Assembly: GCF_014268495.2 (NCBI RefSeq)
Contig: NZ_CP077087.1
Span: forward strand, 1,119,501-1,183,500
Direction of reading: 5' to 3'
From: Pseudomonas monsensis
GTDB lineage: Bacteria > Pseudomonadota > Gammaproteobacteria > Pseudomonadales > Pseudomonadaceae
Length of the DNA stretch: 64,000 nucleotides
The position numbers and the translations under genes were made by a program. This document shows positions 28,824 through 38,194 of this stretch, piece after piece; the first letter of the stretch is position 1; every line of letters starts with the position of its first letter. The notes beneath the pieces are model-generated. The model made no database searches and was not told the origin of the DNA. It saw only the letters and a list, made by a program, of their open reading frames with translations.

Positions 28824-29351
28824 TTATTGCGGCGAGGTGTCCAGGGGCTCTGGTGTCGGAACCGGAACGGTTTCTACACCATCGACGTCCTTCTGGATTT
28901 GATCCAGCAAGGAACCTGGCTTCACCGGTTTTTCCGGTTTTGGCTTCTCGGCGTTTTCAGCAGGAGCGGTCACCTTGGTGCCACTGTCCTTGCCGAGAAT
29001 GGCTTCGTCACGGCTGACGCCCGGCATAAAGTCACCGGACAGGCTGACAAGCTGGTCGTTTGAGTTGAAAATAACGCTGACGCGTTCCTGTTGGCGTTCA
29101 CCGCCACCCGGTTGCAGGCTGTACAGATAATCCCAGCGATCGGCATGGAACGTGTCGACAAGCAGAGGGTTGCCCATGATAAACCGTACTTGCGGCCGGG
29201 TCATTCCCGGGCGTAACTGGTCTATCATGTCCTGCGTGACGACATTGCCCTGCTGGATGTCGATTTTGTAAACCCCGGGGAATGAACAACCGGCGAGTGC
29301 GAGCAGTCCCACAAAGGTGAAACTGGTTAGCAAGAGCTTGGTGTTTTGCAT
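28824..29351 (-). CDS. bamE: Outer-membrane assembly lipoprotein BamE (OmlA/SmpA)
   Basis: 175 residues. A lipoprotein signal ends at LALAGC (lipobox cysteine). The conserved SmpA/OmlA fold follows: VYKIDIQQGNVVTQ, LRPGMTRPQVRFIMGNPLL and WDYLYSLQPGG. The C-terminal 60 residues are a proline- and lysine-rich extension common in pseudomonads. BamE supports folding of outer-membrane beta-barrels by the Bam complex. It is divergent from fur, an arrangement conserved in the genus. Confidence 0.95.
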   Translation of the reverse strand: MQNTKLLLTSFTFVGLLALAGCSFPGVYKIDIQQGNVVTQDMIDQLRPGMTRPQVRFIMGNPLLVDTFHADRWDYLYSLQPGGGERQQERVSVIFNSNDQLVSLSGDFMPGVSRDEAILGKDSGTKVTAPAENAEKPKPEKPVKPGSLLDQIQKDVDGVETVPVPTPEPLDTSPQ

Positions 29352-29448
29352 CGGTGGGCGACTTCCACTATCTTGGCTGGGACAACGTAAACGCCGATCA
29401 TACCCGCATTAAGAGAAGCTGCGAAGCAGCATCGCGAGAAAGCTGACC

Positions 29449-29853
29449 ATGGTTGAAAATAGCGAACTACGCAAAGCCGGCCTCAAAGTGACCCTGCCAC
29501 GGGTCAAGATCCTGCAAATGCTCGACTCTACCGAGCAGCGTCACATGAGTGCCGAGGACGTCTACAAGGCGTTGATGGAAGCGGGCGAAGACGTCGGTCT
29601 GGCCACGGTTTACCGTGTTCTGACCCAGTTCGAAGCCGCTGGCCTCGTGGTCCGTCACAACTTCGACGGTGGCCACGCGGTATTTGAATTGGCCGACGGC
29701 GGCCACCACGATCATATGGTCAACGTGGAAACCGGTGAGGTCGTCGAATTCGTCAGCCCGGAAATCGAAAAGCTCCAGAAGGCAATTGCCGAGGAGCACG
29801 GTGTTGATCTGGTAGATCACAATCTGGTGCTGTACGTACGCAAGAAAAAGTAA
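29449..29853 (+). CDS. fur: Ferric uptake regulator Fur
   Basis: 134 residues. Winged-helix N-terminus (LRKAGLKVTLPRVKILQML, ATVYRVLTQFEAAGLV), then the metal-binding HHDHMVNVETGEVVEF segment and the C-terminal dimerisation domain with VDHNLVLYV. As in other pseudomonad Fur proteins, the CxxC zinc motif found in E. coli is absent. It represses iron-uptake genes with Fe2+ as corepressor. Confidence 0.97.
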   Translation: MVENSELRKAGLKVTLPRVKILQMLDSTEQRHMSAEDVYKALMEAGEDVGLATVYRVLTQFEAAGLVVRHNFDGGHAVFELADGGHHDHMVNVETGEVVEFVSPEIEKLQKAIAEEHGVDLVDHNLVLYVRKKK

Positions 29854-29887
29854 GCATGTCGCGCGAATTTCAGGTTCGCGAAACGAA

Positions 29888-29913
29888 CGAAGGCGACCCA
29901 AGGGTCGCCTTCG
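29888..29913 (+). terminator. Hairpin after fur
   Basis: CGAAGGCGACCC (29888-29899) pairs with GGGTCGCCTTCG (29902-29913). The trailing T-run is short, so it may work in both directions between fur and recN. Confidence 0.7.
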
Positions 29914-29940
29914 TGCTTTCTGTCGTACCTGTTTCGGCGC

Positions 29941-31614
29941 TCAGGCTTTCGCGGTAACGACCATTTTCTTGGCGTGCGCCAGCGACTCCTTGGTCAGGTC
30001 GATCCCGCCCAGCATCCGTGCAACTTCTTCTATACGGTCGTTTTTGCTCAATTTGGAAACGGCGGTATGCGTCGCCTGTTCGCCGCGCACCTTGTGCACG
30101 AACAGATGTTGATGCCCTTGCGCCGCCACTTGCGGCAAGTGCGTCACGGTCAGGACCTGCCCGCGTTCGCCGAGCCGACGCAACAACTGGCCGACGATTT
30201 CAGCGGTTGGCCCGCCAATCCCCACATCCACTTCGTCGAATACCAGGGTCGGTACGCGAGAGGTTTGCGCGGTGATCACCTGAATCGCCAGGCTGATCCG
30301 CGACAGCTCACCACCGGAGGCCACTTTCGCCAGTGCCTTGAGCGGCTGGCCGGGGTTGGCGCTGACCAGCAGTTCGACCTGTTCGAGGCCGTTAGGCAAT
30401 AGTTCGTCACTGCTATTGGCCCGCAGTTCGATGGTGAATCGACCACCAGGCATGCCCAGGCGCTGAATTTCCTGCTCAACCGCGCTGGCGAGACTGCCGG
30501 CGGCCTGATGGCGCAGATCGCTCAGCTCTCGGGCTTTTTCCTGATAGTGGCGGGCATAGGAAGCCAGTTCCTCGCCCAGGCGCTCGATGGATTCATCGTT
30601 GGCGTTGAGGGTTTCTATTTCATCCAGCAGCTTTTGCTGCATTTCTCCGACTTCGGTCGGCTGGATCCGGTGCTTGCGAGCCAAGGTATAGATCGCGTCG
30701 AGGCGCTCCTCCAAATATTGCAGGCGGGCCGGGTCGGCATCGAAGTTATCGAGGAAGCGATTGAGCTCGCCGACGGCTTCTTCCACTTGAATCTGCGCGC
30801 TGGTGAGCAGGCTGCTGGCTTCGCCCAGTGCGCCGACCGAGTTGTTCACGCTCGACAGGCGATTGAGGCTGGCGGTCAGCGCGTTCAGCACATTGCCGGA
30901 ATCGCTCTCGCTGCATTGCTCGACCACTTGTCGGCAAATGCCCAGCAGGGTCTCGGCGTTTGTCAGGTTCTTGTGTTCCTGCTCCAGTTGCTCGAGTTCG
31001 TTTTCGCCGAGGCCGAGATTCTCCAGTTCTTCCAGCTGATAGCTGAGCAGTTGGTGGCGAGCGCGTTGCTCGTCGCCGGAGTTGGACAGTCGCTCAAGCT
31101 CCTGACGCGTCTGGCGCCAGCGCTGGGCGGCCAGTTGAACCTGACGGGCCAGGTCGGTGGCGCCTGCATATTCGTCGAGCAAACGGCGATGAGTATCGGT
31201 CTTCAGCAGCGACTGGTGTTCATGCTGGCTGTGGATGTCGATCAACAACTCGCCGAGCGACTTCAGATCGCCGAGCGGGCAGGGCGTGCCATTGATATAG
31301 CCGCGGGAACGACCTTCGGAGGTGATGACCCGGCGCAGGATGCACGGGCCGTCGATGTCCAGGTCGCGCTCGGCCAGCCAGGCATGGGCTTCAGGGATGT
31401 CCACCAGGTCGAAGGTGGCGAGGATGTCGGCCTTGTCGGCGCCGGGGCGAACCACGCCGCTGTCGGCGCGATCGCCGAGGGTCAGGCCCAGAGCGTCGAG
31501 CATGATCGACTTGCCGGCGCCGGTTTCCCCTGTGATCACGCTCATCCCGCGATCAAGTTCGAGATCGAGATGTTCAACGATGGCGTAGTTGTGTACGGAC
31601 AGGTGCACCAGCAT
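29941..31614 (-). CDS. recN: DNA repair ATPase RecN
   Basis: 557 residues, normal length. Walker A GETGAGKSIMLDAL near the N-terminus, long coiled coils (about 150-350), ABC signature VASGGELSRISLAIQV and Walker B LVFDEVDVGIGG near the C-terminus. This SMC-like cytoplasmic protein acts in double-strand-break repair. A LexA box lies 25 bp upstream of the start, so SOS induction is expected. Confidence 0.97.
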   Translation of the reverse strand: MLVHLSVHNYAIVEHLDLELDRGMSVITGETGAGKSIMLDALGLTLGDRADSGVVRPGADKADILATFDLVDIPEAHAWLAERDLDIDGPCILRRVITSEGRSRGYINGTPCPLGDLKSLGELLIDIHSQHEHQSLLKTDTHRRLLDEYAGATDLARQVQLAAQRWRQTRQELERLSNSGDEQRARHQLLSYQLEELENLGLGENELEQLEQEHKNLTNAETLLGICRQVVEQCSESDSGNVLNALTASLNRLSSVNNSVGALGEASSLLTSAQIQVEEAVGELNRFLDNFDADPARLQYLEERLDAIYTLARKHRIQPTEVGEMQQKLLDEIETLNANDESIERLGEELASYARHYQEKARELSDLRHQAAGSLASAVEQEIQRLGMPGGRFTIELRANSSDELLPNGLEQVELLVSANPGQPLKALAKVASGGELSRISLAIQVITAQTSRVPTLVFDEVDVGIGGPTAEIVGQLLRRLGERGQVLTVTHLPQVAAQGHQHLFVHKVRGEQATHTAVSKLSKNDRIEEVARMLGGIDLTKESLAHAKKMVVTAKA

Positions 31615-31638
31615 GAAGGCCGCTCCCAGGCTTAAGGT

Positions 31639-31654
31639 CTGGTTATTTATACAG
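31639..31654 (-). promoter_or_regulatory. LexA (SOS) box of recN
   Basis: On the minus strand CTGTATAAATAACCAG fits CTG-N10-CAG with an AT-rich centre. It lies 25-40 bp upstream of the recN ATG. Confidence 0.85.
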
Positions 31655-31773
31655 TGTTTTGTTTCGGGCTGACAATGCCCTTCCTTAGCTCGATTTGCTT
31701 GAACTCAAAAACTGCTTAGCGCATCCGGTAATGAGAATGCGGCACTTTTTTGTAGGGTTAATCATCGACAGCC

Positions 31774-31801
31774 CTTGAAGCCTGATTTTGCGGCCCCATA
31801 T
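31774..31801 (+). promoter_or_regulatory. Sigma-32 (RpoH) heat-shock promoter of grpE-dnaK
   Basis: CTTGAA (31774-31779) and CCCCATAT (31794-31801) are separated by 14 bp, a textbook RpoH promoter. It lies 54 bp upstream of the grpE ATG. Confidence 0.9.
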
Positions 31802-31854
31802 ATCGGGGCAGAAGCGCGAGTCAGGCTCGCGGACGAAATTGAAAGGAGAATTCT

Positions 31855-32421
31855 ATGGCTGACGAACAGACAGTAGATACGCAAAACCCAGAAGCCAATC
31901 AGGCGCCCGAAGGCTCGGGTGACGACCTGGCGACCCGTGTACAAGTGCTCGAAGAGCAATTGGCCGCCGCGCAGGATCAGTCTCTGCGTGTAGCTGCCGA
32001 TCTGCAGAACGTCCGTCGCCGTGCCGAACAGGATGTCGAGAAGGCGCACAAGTTTGCGCTGGAAAAATTCGCCGGCGACCTGCTGCCGATCGTCGACAGC
32101 CTGGAGCGCGGTCTCGAGCTGTCGAGCCCGGACGACGAAAGCATCCGTCCGATGCGTGAAGGCATCGAACTGACCTTGAAAATGTTCCACGACACCCTCA
32201 AGCGTTATCAGCTTGAAGCGATCGACCCGCATGGCGAACCGTTCAACGCCGTTCATCATCAGGCGATGGCCATGCAAGAAAGTGCCGACGTAGAGCCGAA
32301 CAGCGTTCTGAAGGTGTTCCAGAAGGGTTATCAGCTCAACGGTCGCCTGTTGCGTCCGGCCATGGTTGTGGTCAGCAAGGCGCCAGCGCCAATTTCGCCT
32401 TCGATTGACGAGAAGGCTTGA
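31855..32421 (+). CDS. grpE: Nucleotide-exchange factor GrpE
   Basis: 188 residues. An acidic disordered N-terminus precedes a long coiled coil (about 25-90, with AADLQNVRRRAEQDVEKAHKF) and the C-terminal beta domain (DPHGEPFNAVHHQAM, VFQKGYQLNGRLLRPAMV). It releases ADP from DnaK. A strong AAGGAG precedes the ATG. It heads the heat-shock unit grpE-dnaK-dnaJ. Confidence 0.97.
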   Translation: MADEQTVDTQNPEANQAPEGSGDDLATRVQVLEEQLAAAQDQSLRVAADLQNVRRRAEQDVEKAHKFALEKFAGDLLPIVDSLERGLELSSPDDESIRPMREGIELTLKMFHDTLKRYQLEAIDPHGEPFNAVHHQAMAMQESADVEPNSVLKVFQKGYQLNGRLLRPAMVVVSKAPAPISPSIDEKA

Positions 32422-32523
32422 AATTAGCCGCAAGGCCCCCATTTAGAAGTCAAGCGTTTAAGTATTACCGCAGTTAGCCACCACTGCTGCGGCAACAAAA
32501 TCCAAAGTTTCGGGAGAGTGAAC

Positions 32524-34440
32524 ATGGGCAAAATTATCGGTATCGACCTGGGGACTACCAACTCCTGCGTCTCCGTGCTGGAAAACGGCAAGGCCAAGGT
32601 TATTGAAAACGCTGAAGGCGCGCGCACCACGCCGTCGATCATCGCTTACGCCAACGATGGCGAAATCCTGGTAGGTCAGTCGGCCAAGCGTCAGGCAGTG
32701 ACCAACCCGCACAACACCCTGTACGCAGTAAAGCGTCTGATCGGTCGTCGTTTCGACGAAGAAGTTGTGCAAAAAGACATCCAGATGGTCCCTTACAAGA
32801 TCGTCAAGGCTGACAACAACGACGCCTGGGTAGAAGTGAACGGCCAGAAAATGGCACCGCCACAAATATCGGCTGAAATCCTGAAGAAGATGAAGAAGAC
32901 CGCCGAAGACTACCTCGGCGAGCCAGTGACCGAAGCGGTAATCACCGTTCCGGCCTACTTCAACGACAGCCAGCGTCAGGCGACCAAAGACGCCGGCCGC
33001 ATTGCCGGTCTGGACGTTAAACGTATCATCAACGAACCAACCGCAGCTGCTCTGGCTTACGGTATGGACAAGGCCAAGGGCGATCACACCGTGATCGTTT
33101 ACGACCTGGGTGGCGGTACTTTCGACGTTTCCGTGATCGAGATCGCTGAAGTTGACGGCGAGCACCAGTTCGAAGTGTTGGCCACCAACGGTGACACCTT
33201 CCTCGGCGGTGAAGACTTCGACATTCGTCTGATCGACTACCTCGTTGACGAATTCAAGAAAGAAAGCGGCATGAACCTCAAAGGTGACCCGCTGGCCATG
33301 CAGCGCCTGAAAGAAGCCGCTGAGAAAGCCAAGATCGAGCTGTCGTCCGCTCAGTCGACCGACGTCAACCTGCCGTACATCACTGCAGACGCGACCGGTC
33401 CTAAGCACCTGAACGTGAAGATCTCGCGTGCCAAGCTCGAAGCACTGGTTGAAGACCTGGTTCAGCGCACCATCGAGCCTTGCCGCATCGCCATGAAAGA
33501 CGCCGGTATCGACGTTGGCGCGATCAACGACGTGATTCTGGTCGGCGGTCAGACCCGTATGCCGCTGGTACAGAAGCTGGTGACCGATTTCTTCGGTAAA
33601 GAAGCTCGTAAAGACGTTAACCCGGATGAAGCAGTTGCCATGGGTGCTGCGATCCAGGGCGCGGTTCTGGCCGGTGACGTGAAAGACGTTCTGCTGCTCG
33701 ACGTCAGCCCGCTGACCCTGGGTATCGAAACCATGGGTGGCGTGATGACCGCGCTGATCGAGAAAAACACCACGATTCCTACCAAGAAATCGCAAGTGTT
33801 CTCGACTGCCGACGACAACCAGGGCGCTGTGACCATTCACGTCCTGCAAGGCGAGCGTAAGCAAGCGGCGCAGAACAAGTCTCTGGGCAAGTTCGACCTG
33901 GCCGACATTCCACCTGCTCCACGTGGCGTGCCGCAGATCGAAGTGACCTTCGACATCGACGCCAACGGCATCCTGCACGTCGGCGCGAAAGACAAGGCAA
34001 CCGGCAAGACTCAGTCCATCGTGATCAAGGCCAACTCCGGTCTGTCCGACGAAGAGATCGAGCGCATGGTGCGTGACGCCGAGGCGAATGCCGAGGAAGA
34101 CCGCAAGTTCGAAGAGCTGGCCGCTGCCCGTAACCAGGGTGATGCTCTGGTTCACTCGACGCGCAAAATGGTTGCTGACGCGGGCGACAAAGTCACCGCT
34201 GAAGAGAAGACCGCGATCGAAGCTGCCGTGGTTGCACTGGAAGCCGCTGTAAAAGGCGACGACAAGGCTGCCATCGAAGCCAAGGTTGAAGAGCTGTCGA
34301 AAGTCTCGGCTCCGGTTGCCCAGAAGATGTACGCCGAACAGGCTCAGCCTGCTGAAGGCGCGGCGCCGCACGACGAGAAAGCTGAAAAGGCCGACGATGT
34401 TGTCGATGCCGAGTTTGAAGAAGTCAAAGACCACAAGTAA
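32524..34440 (+). CDS. dnaK: Chaperone DnaK (Hsp70)
   Basis: 638 residues from the ATG at 32524 (MGKIIGIDLGTTNSCV); an in-frame GTG two codons upstream is not needed. The ATPase domain (about 1-385) has IGIDLGTTNS, VYDLGGGTFDVS and VGGQTRMP; then the linker DVLLLDVSPLTLGIE, the substrate-binding domain and a C-terminal lid ending EEVKDHK. Strong codon bias marks high expression. GGGAG lies about 9 nt upstream. Confidence 0.98.
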   Translation: MGKIIGIDLGTTNSCVSVLENGKAKVIENAEGARTTPSIIAYANDGEILVGQSAKRQAVTNPHNTLYAVKRLIGRRFDEEVVQKDIQMVPYKIVKADNNDAWVEVNGQKMAPPQISAEILKKMKKTAEDYLGEPVTEAVITVPAYFNDSQRQATKDAGRIAGLDVKRIINEPTAAALAYGMDKAKGDHTVIVYDLGGGTFDVSVIEIAEVDGEHQFEVLATNGDTFLGGEDFDIRLIDYLVDEFKKESGMNLKGDPLAMQRLKEAAEKAKIELSSAQSTDVNLPYITADATGPKHLNVKISRAKLEALVEDLVQRTIEPCRIAMKDAGIDVGAINDVILVGGQTRMPLVQKLVTDFFGKEARKDVNPDEAVAMGAAIQGAVLAGDVKDVLLLDVSPLTLGIETMGGVMTALIEKNTTIPTKKSQVFSTADDNQGAVTIHVLQGERKQAAQNKSLGKFDLADIPPAPRGVPQIEVTFDIDANGILHVGAKDKATGKTQSIVIKANSGLSDEEIERMVRDAEANAEEDRKFEELAAARNQGDALVHSTRKMVADAGDKVTAEEKTAIEAAVVALEAAVKGDDKAAIEAKVEELSKVSAPVAQKMYAEQAQPAEGAAPHDEKAEKADDVVDAEFEEVKDHK

Positions 34441-34494
34441 GTTGTTGGTCGGCCGGTTGACTGCCTTGCGGCGGTGACTGGTAGGATGTCGCCG

Positions 34495-34514
34495 CGCGGG
34501 AGCTTGCTCCCGCG
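34495..34514. other. dnaK-dnaJ intercistronic hairpin
   Basis: CGCGGGAGC (34495-34503) pairs with GCTCCCGCG (34506-34514) across a two-base loop. There is no T-run, so it probably tunes mRNA stability or partial read-through into dnaJ within a 297-bp gap that otherwise shows no gene. Confidence 0.55.
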
Positions 34515-34737
34515 TTGGCGTATCTGGAATACGTGAATTTTTACAACATGCGACAAGCCTCGCGTGTTGCTGGTATGGCCGGGAATGCTCCTGCTTTCCG
34601 CGCCGCAAGTACCACAAGAAACAAAGACCAGGATCGTTGAATTGACGTGAGTTGGGTCCGGGCCTGTATTGGGGCTCAACGAGTTTGGCCATCCTCAGGA
34701 GGGGTTTGCCGGACGTCCTCAAGAGTGCAAAGAACTT

Positions 34738-35862
34738 ATGGCAAAGCGTGACTATTACGAAGTGTTGGGTGTTGAGCGTGGATCCAGCGACGCGGACTTG
34801 AAGAAGGCCTATCGCCGCCTGGCGATGAAGCATCACCCGGACCGTAATCCCGATGACAAAGCGTCGGAAGAACTGTTCAAAGAGGCCAATGAGGCCTACG
34901 AAGTATTGTCCGATTCCAGCAAGCGCGCGGCCTACGACCAATACGGTCATGCCGGCGTCGACCCGAGCATGGGTGGCGGTGGCGCCGGTTTCGGCGGGCA
35001 GAACTTCTCTGACATCTTTGGCGATGTCTTCAGTGACTTCTTCGGTGGCGGTCGCGGCGGTTCCCGTGGTGGCGCCCAGCGTGGCAGCGATTTGCGCTAC
35101 ACCCTGGAACTGAATCTGGAAGAAGCGGTACGCGGCACCACCGTGAACATCCGCGTTCCGACACTGGTCAACTGCAAGCCGTGCGACGGTTCCGGCGCGA
35201 AGAAAGGCTCGTCGCCGTCGACGTGCCCGACCTGCGGCGGCATCGGCCAGGTGCGCATGCAGCAAGGCTTCTTCTCGGTACAACAGACCTGCCCGCGTTG
35301 CCATGGCCAGGGCAAGATCATTTCCGATCCGTGCGACTCTTGCCACGGCGACGGTCGTGTCGAAGAGTACAAGACCCTTTCGGTCAAAGTGCCGGCCGGC
35401 GTCGATACCGGTGACCGCATTCGTCTGTCCGGCGAAGGTGAGGCGGGTACGCAGGGTGGTCCGACGGGCGATCTGTATGTCGTCATCAATGTGCGCGAAC
35501 ACGACATCTTCCAGCGTGATGGCAAGCATCTGTTCTGCGAAGTGCCGATCAGCTTCGTCGATGCGGCATTGGGCGGCGAGCTGGAAATTCCGACCCTCGA
35601 CGGTCGCGTCAAACTGAAAATCCCCGAAGGCACCCAGACCGGCAAGCAGTTCCGCGTGCGTGGCAAAGGCGTGGCGCCAGTGCGTGGCGGCGGTGCGGGC
35701 GATCTGATGTGCCGCGTGGCCGTCGAAACCCCGGTCAACCTGAACCGTCGTCAGCGCGAACTGCTGGAAGAGTTCCGCAGCTCCCTGGCCGACGACAACA
35801 GCCACTCGCCGAAAACCACCGGTTGGTTCGACGGTGTAAAGCGCTTCTTCGGCGATTTGTAA
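34738..35862 (+). CDS. dnaJ: Co-chaperone DnaJ (Hsp40)
   Basis: 374 residues from the ATG at 34738 (MAKRDYYEVLGV). The order is J domain with the HPD motif (MKHHPDRNPDD), a glycine-rich linker (about 75-115), four zinc-binding CxxCxGxG-type repeats (CKPCDGSGA, CPTCGGIGQ, CPRCHGQGK, CDSCHGDGR) and two C-terminal substrate domains. It stimulates DnaK ATPase. Confidence 0.98.
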   Translation: MAKRDYYEVLGVERGSSDADLKKAYRRLAMKHHPDRNPDDKASEELFKEANEAYEVLSDSSKRAAYDQYGHAGVDPSMGGGGAGFGGQNFSDIFGDVFSDFFGGGRGGSRGGAQRGSDLRYTLELNLEEAVRGTTVNIRVPTLVNCKPCDGSGAKKGSSPSTCPTCGGIGQVRMQQGFFSVQQTCPRCHGQGKIISDPCDSCHGDGRVEEYKTLSVKVPAGVDTGDRIRLSGEGEAGTQGGPTGDLYVVINVREHDIFQRDGKHLFCEVPISFVDAALGGELEIPTLDGRVKLKIPEGTQTGKQFRVRGKGVAPVRGGGAGDLMCRVAVETPVNLNRRQRELLEEFRSSLADDNSHSPKTTGWFDGVKRFFGDL

Positions 35863-35871
35863 GGAGTCGGC

Positions 35872-36675
35872 ATGCGACGTATTGCAGTGATGGGCGCCGC
35901 CGGGCGCATGGGCAAAACCCTGATTGAAGCGGTGCAGCAAACGCCGGGTGCCGGTCTGACGGCGGCGGTGGATCGTCCCGACAGCACGCTGGTCGGTGCG
36001 GATGCCGGTGAGCTGGCAGCGCTGGGCCGGATCGGTGTGCCGTTGTCCGGTGATCTGGATCGCGTGGTCGAAGAGTTCGACGTGCTGATCGACTTCACTC
36101 ACCCGACCGTGACCCTGAAGAATCTCGCGTTCTGCCGCAAGCACGGCAAGGCGATGATCATCGGCACGACCGGTTTCAGTGTCGAAGAAAAGCAATTGCT
36201 GGCCGAAGCGGGCAAGGACATTCCAATTGTCTTCGCCGCCAACTTCAGTGTGGGTGTCAACCTGTGCCTGAAGCTGCTCGACACGGCTGCGCGGGTGCTG
36301 GGTGATGATGTCGATATCGAAATCATGGAAGCTCACCATCGCCACAAGGTCGATGCGCCGTCGGGCACCGCTGTGCGCATGGGTGAAGTGATTGCCGATG
36401 CGTTGGGGCGTGACCTGAAAAAGGTTGCGGTCTACGGTCGCGAAGGTCAGACCGGTGCGCGTGAGCGTGAAACCATTGGTTTCGCTACCGTGCGTGCGGG
36501 CGACATCGTGGGTGATCACACCGTGCTGTTCGCCGCTGATGGCGAGCGTGTCGAGATCACGCACAAGGCATCGAGCCGCATGACGTTCGCCAAAGGCGCG
36601 GTACGTGCGGCGCTGTGGCTGGACGGTCGCGAGCCGGGTCTGTACGACATGCAAGACGTGCTCGACCTGCGTTAA
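35872..36675 (+). CDS. dapB: 4-hydroxy-tetrahydrodipicolinate reductase
   Basis: 267 residues. Rossmann N-terminus MGAAGRMGKTLIEAV, NADH-binding IDFTHP and IIGTTGF, and the catalytic EAHHRHKVDAPSGTA. It makes tetrahydrodipicolinate for lysine and meso-diaminopimelate. It starts 9 bp after dnaJ with its own AAGGAG and may be co-transcribed. Confidence 0.97.
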   Translation: MRRIAVMGAAGRMGKTLIEAVQQTPGAGLTAAVDRPDSTLVGADAGELAALGRIGVPLSGDLDRVVEEFDVLIDFTHPTVTLKNLAFCRKHGKAMIIGTTGFSVEEKQLLAEAGKDIPIVFAANFSVGVNLCLKLLDTAARVLGDDVDIEIMEAHHRHKVDAPSGTAVRMGEVIADALGRDLKKVAVYGREGQTGARERETIGFATVRAGDIVGDHTVLFAADGERVEITHKASSRMTFAKGAVRAALWLDGREPGLYDMQDVLDLR

Positions 36676-36688
36676 GCCCCTGTTTAAC

Positions 36689-36720
36689 CCGGTGCAAACG
36701 CCCTGTTTGCGCCGGTTTTT
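36689..36720 (+). terminator. Terminator after dapB
   Basis: CCGGTGCAAAC pairs with GTTTGCGCCGG (one T-G pair) and is followed by TTTTT, 14 bp after the dapB stop. Confidence 0.85.
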
Positions 36721-36848
36721 CCCGCTGAGCGACGACCTGTCGCATTCTCCGGCCTTTTAGGCTCTTTAGCGGTGGACCAAAAAAGCCTTTTTCTGTAAGC
36801 TACAGCTTTAGTGTGTCCACTAAAAGCGCGCAGAATAATTCAGTGAAG

Positions 36849-36886
36849 AAGCGGGGTGACGTGTCCATACGTCACTCCGCTTTTTT
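36849..36886 (+). terminator. Terminator-like hairpin in the carA leader (candidate attenuator)
   Basis: GCGGGGTGACGT (36851-36862) pairs with ACGTCACTCCGC (36869-36880) and is followed by six T, only 45 bp before the carA start. With no other gene between it and the dapB terminator, it should terminate leader transcripts and so is a candidate attenuator of carAB, responding to pyrimidine or arginine supply. Confidence 0.7.
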
Positions 36887-36931
36887 ACAACCTGCGATTG
36901 CCCTTTCATGCGTTATTTACGGGAGGTCTTC

Positions 36932-38068
36932 TTGACTAAGCCAGCCATACTCGCCCTTGCTGATGGCAGCATTTTTCGCGGCGAAGCCATTGGAGCCGAC
37001 GGTCAAACCGTTGGTGAGGTGGTGTTCAACACCGCAATGACCGGCTATCAGGAAATCCTTACCGATCCTTCCTACGCCCAACAGATCGTGACCCTGACTT
37101 ACCCGCACATCGGCAACACCGGCACCACGCCGGAAGACGCCGAGTCCGACCGCGTCTGGTCCGCTGGCCTGGTCATTCGTGACCTGCCGCTGGTAGCGAG
37201 CAACTGGCGTAACACGATGTCCCTGTCCGATTACCTGAAAGCCAACAATGTTGTGGCGATCGCCGGTATCGACACCCGTCGCCTGACCCGCATCCTGCGT
37301 GAAAAAGGCGCACAGAACGGCTGCATCATGGCCGGCGACAACATCTCCGAAGAAGCTGCAATCGCCGCCGCGCAAGGCTTCCCGGGCCTCAAGGGCATGG
37401 ATCTGGCGAAAGTCGTCAGCACCAAGACTCAATACGAATGGCGCTCGACTGTCTGGGATCTGAAGACCGACAGCCACGCGACCATCGACGCTTCCGAGCT
37501 GCCTTACCACGTGGTTGCCTACGACTACGGCGTCAAGCTGAACATCCTGCGCATGCTGGTCGAGCGCGGCTGCCGCGTCACCGTGGTGCCGGCACAAACT
37601 CCGGCTGCCGACGTACTGGCACTGAAGCCGGACGGCGTGTTTCTGTCCAACGGCCCTGGTGATCCGGAGCCTTGCGACTACGCGATCAAGGCGATCAAGG
37701 AAGTGCTGGAAACCGAAATCCCGGTATTCGGCATCTGCCTCGGTCACCAGTTGCTGGCTCTGGCCTCCGGCGCCAAGACCCTGAAAATGGGCCACGGCCA
37801 CCACGGTGCCAACCACCCGGTACAGGATCTCGACACTGGCGTCGTGATGATCACCAGCCAGAACCACGGCTTCGCGGTAGACGAAGAAACCTTGCCGGCC
37901 AACGTGCGTGCGATCCACAAATCGCTGTTCGACGGTACCCTGCAAGGCATCGAGCGCACCGACAAGAGCGCGTTCAGCTTCCAGGGTCACCCTGAAGCGA
38001 GCCCGGGCCCGAACGACGTGGCGCCACTGTTTGACCGCTTCATCAACGAGATGGCCAAGCGACGCTAA
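36932..38068 (+). CDS. carA: Carbamoyl-phosphate synthase small subunit
   Basis: 378 residues from the TTG at 36932 (MTKPAILALADGS). GGGAGG sits 5 nt upstream, whereas the ATG at 36908 lacks a ribosome site and family conservation. An N-terminal CPSase domain (NTAMTGYQEILTDPSYA) is followed by a class I glutamine amidotransferase with the nucleophile in FGICLGHQLLAL and HPEASPGP in the triad. It supplies ammonia to CarB for arginine and pyrimidine synthesis. Confidence 0.95.
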   Translation: MTKPAILALADGSIFRGEAIGADGQTVGEVVFNTAMTGYQEILTDPSYAQQIVTLTYPHIGNTGTTPEDAESDRVWSAGLVIRDLPLVASNWRNTMSLSDYLKANNVVAIAGIDTRRLTRILREKGAQNGCIMAGDNISEEAAIAAAQGFPGLKGMDLAKVVSTKTQYEWRSTVWDLKTDSHATIDASELPYHVVAYDYGVKLNILRMLVERGCRVTVVPAQTPAADVLALKPDGVFLSNGPGDPEPCDYAIKAIKEVLETEIPVFGICLGHQLLALASGAKTLKMGHGHHGANHPVQDLDTGVVMITSQNHGFAVDEETLPANVRAIHKSLFDGTLQGIERTDKSAFSFQGHPEASPGPNDVAPLFDRFINEMAKRR

Positions 38069-38194
38069 GCGTTCGCCTTGAGACTGTAGAGAGAAGCCCC
38101 TCGAGGGCGGCCCCGACCCCGGCGGCCCCTTCGAGGCTTCAGAAATCGATCAAGACGGCTTGCCGACTGACCTGCGGATTTGAGTGACAAACCC

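Noticed and set aside
32458..36654. A 1398-codon open frame on the minus strand opposite dnaK, dnaJ and dapB
   Set aside because: It is antisense to three highly conserved genes and arises from their strong codon bias. Its product is low-complexity and His/Arg/Val-rich with no domain.
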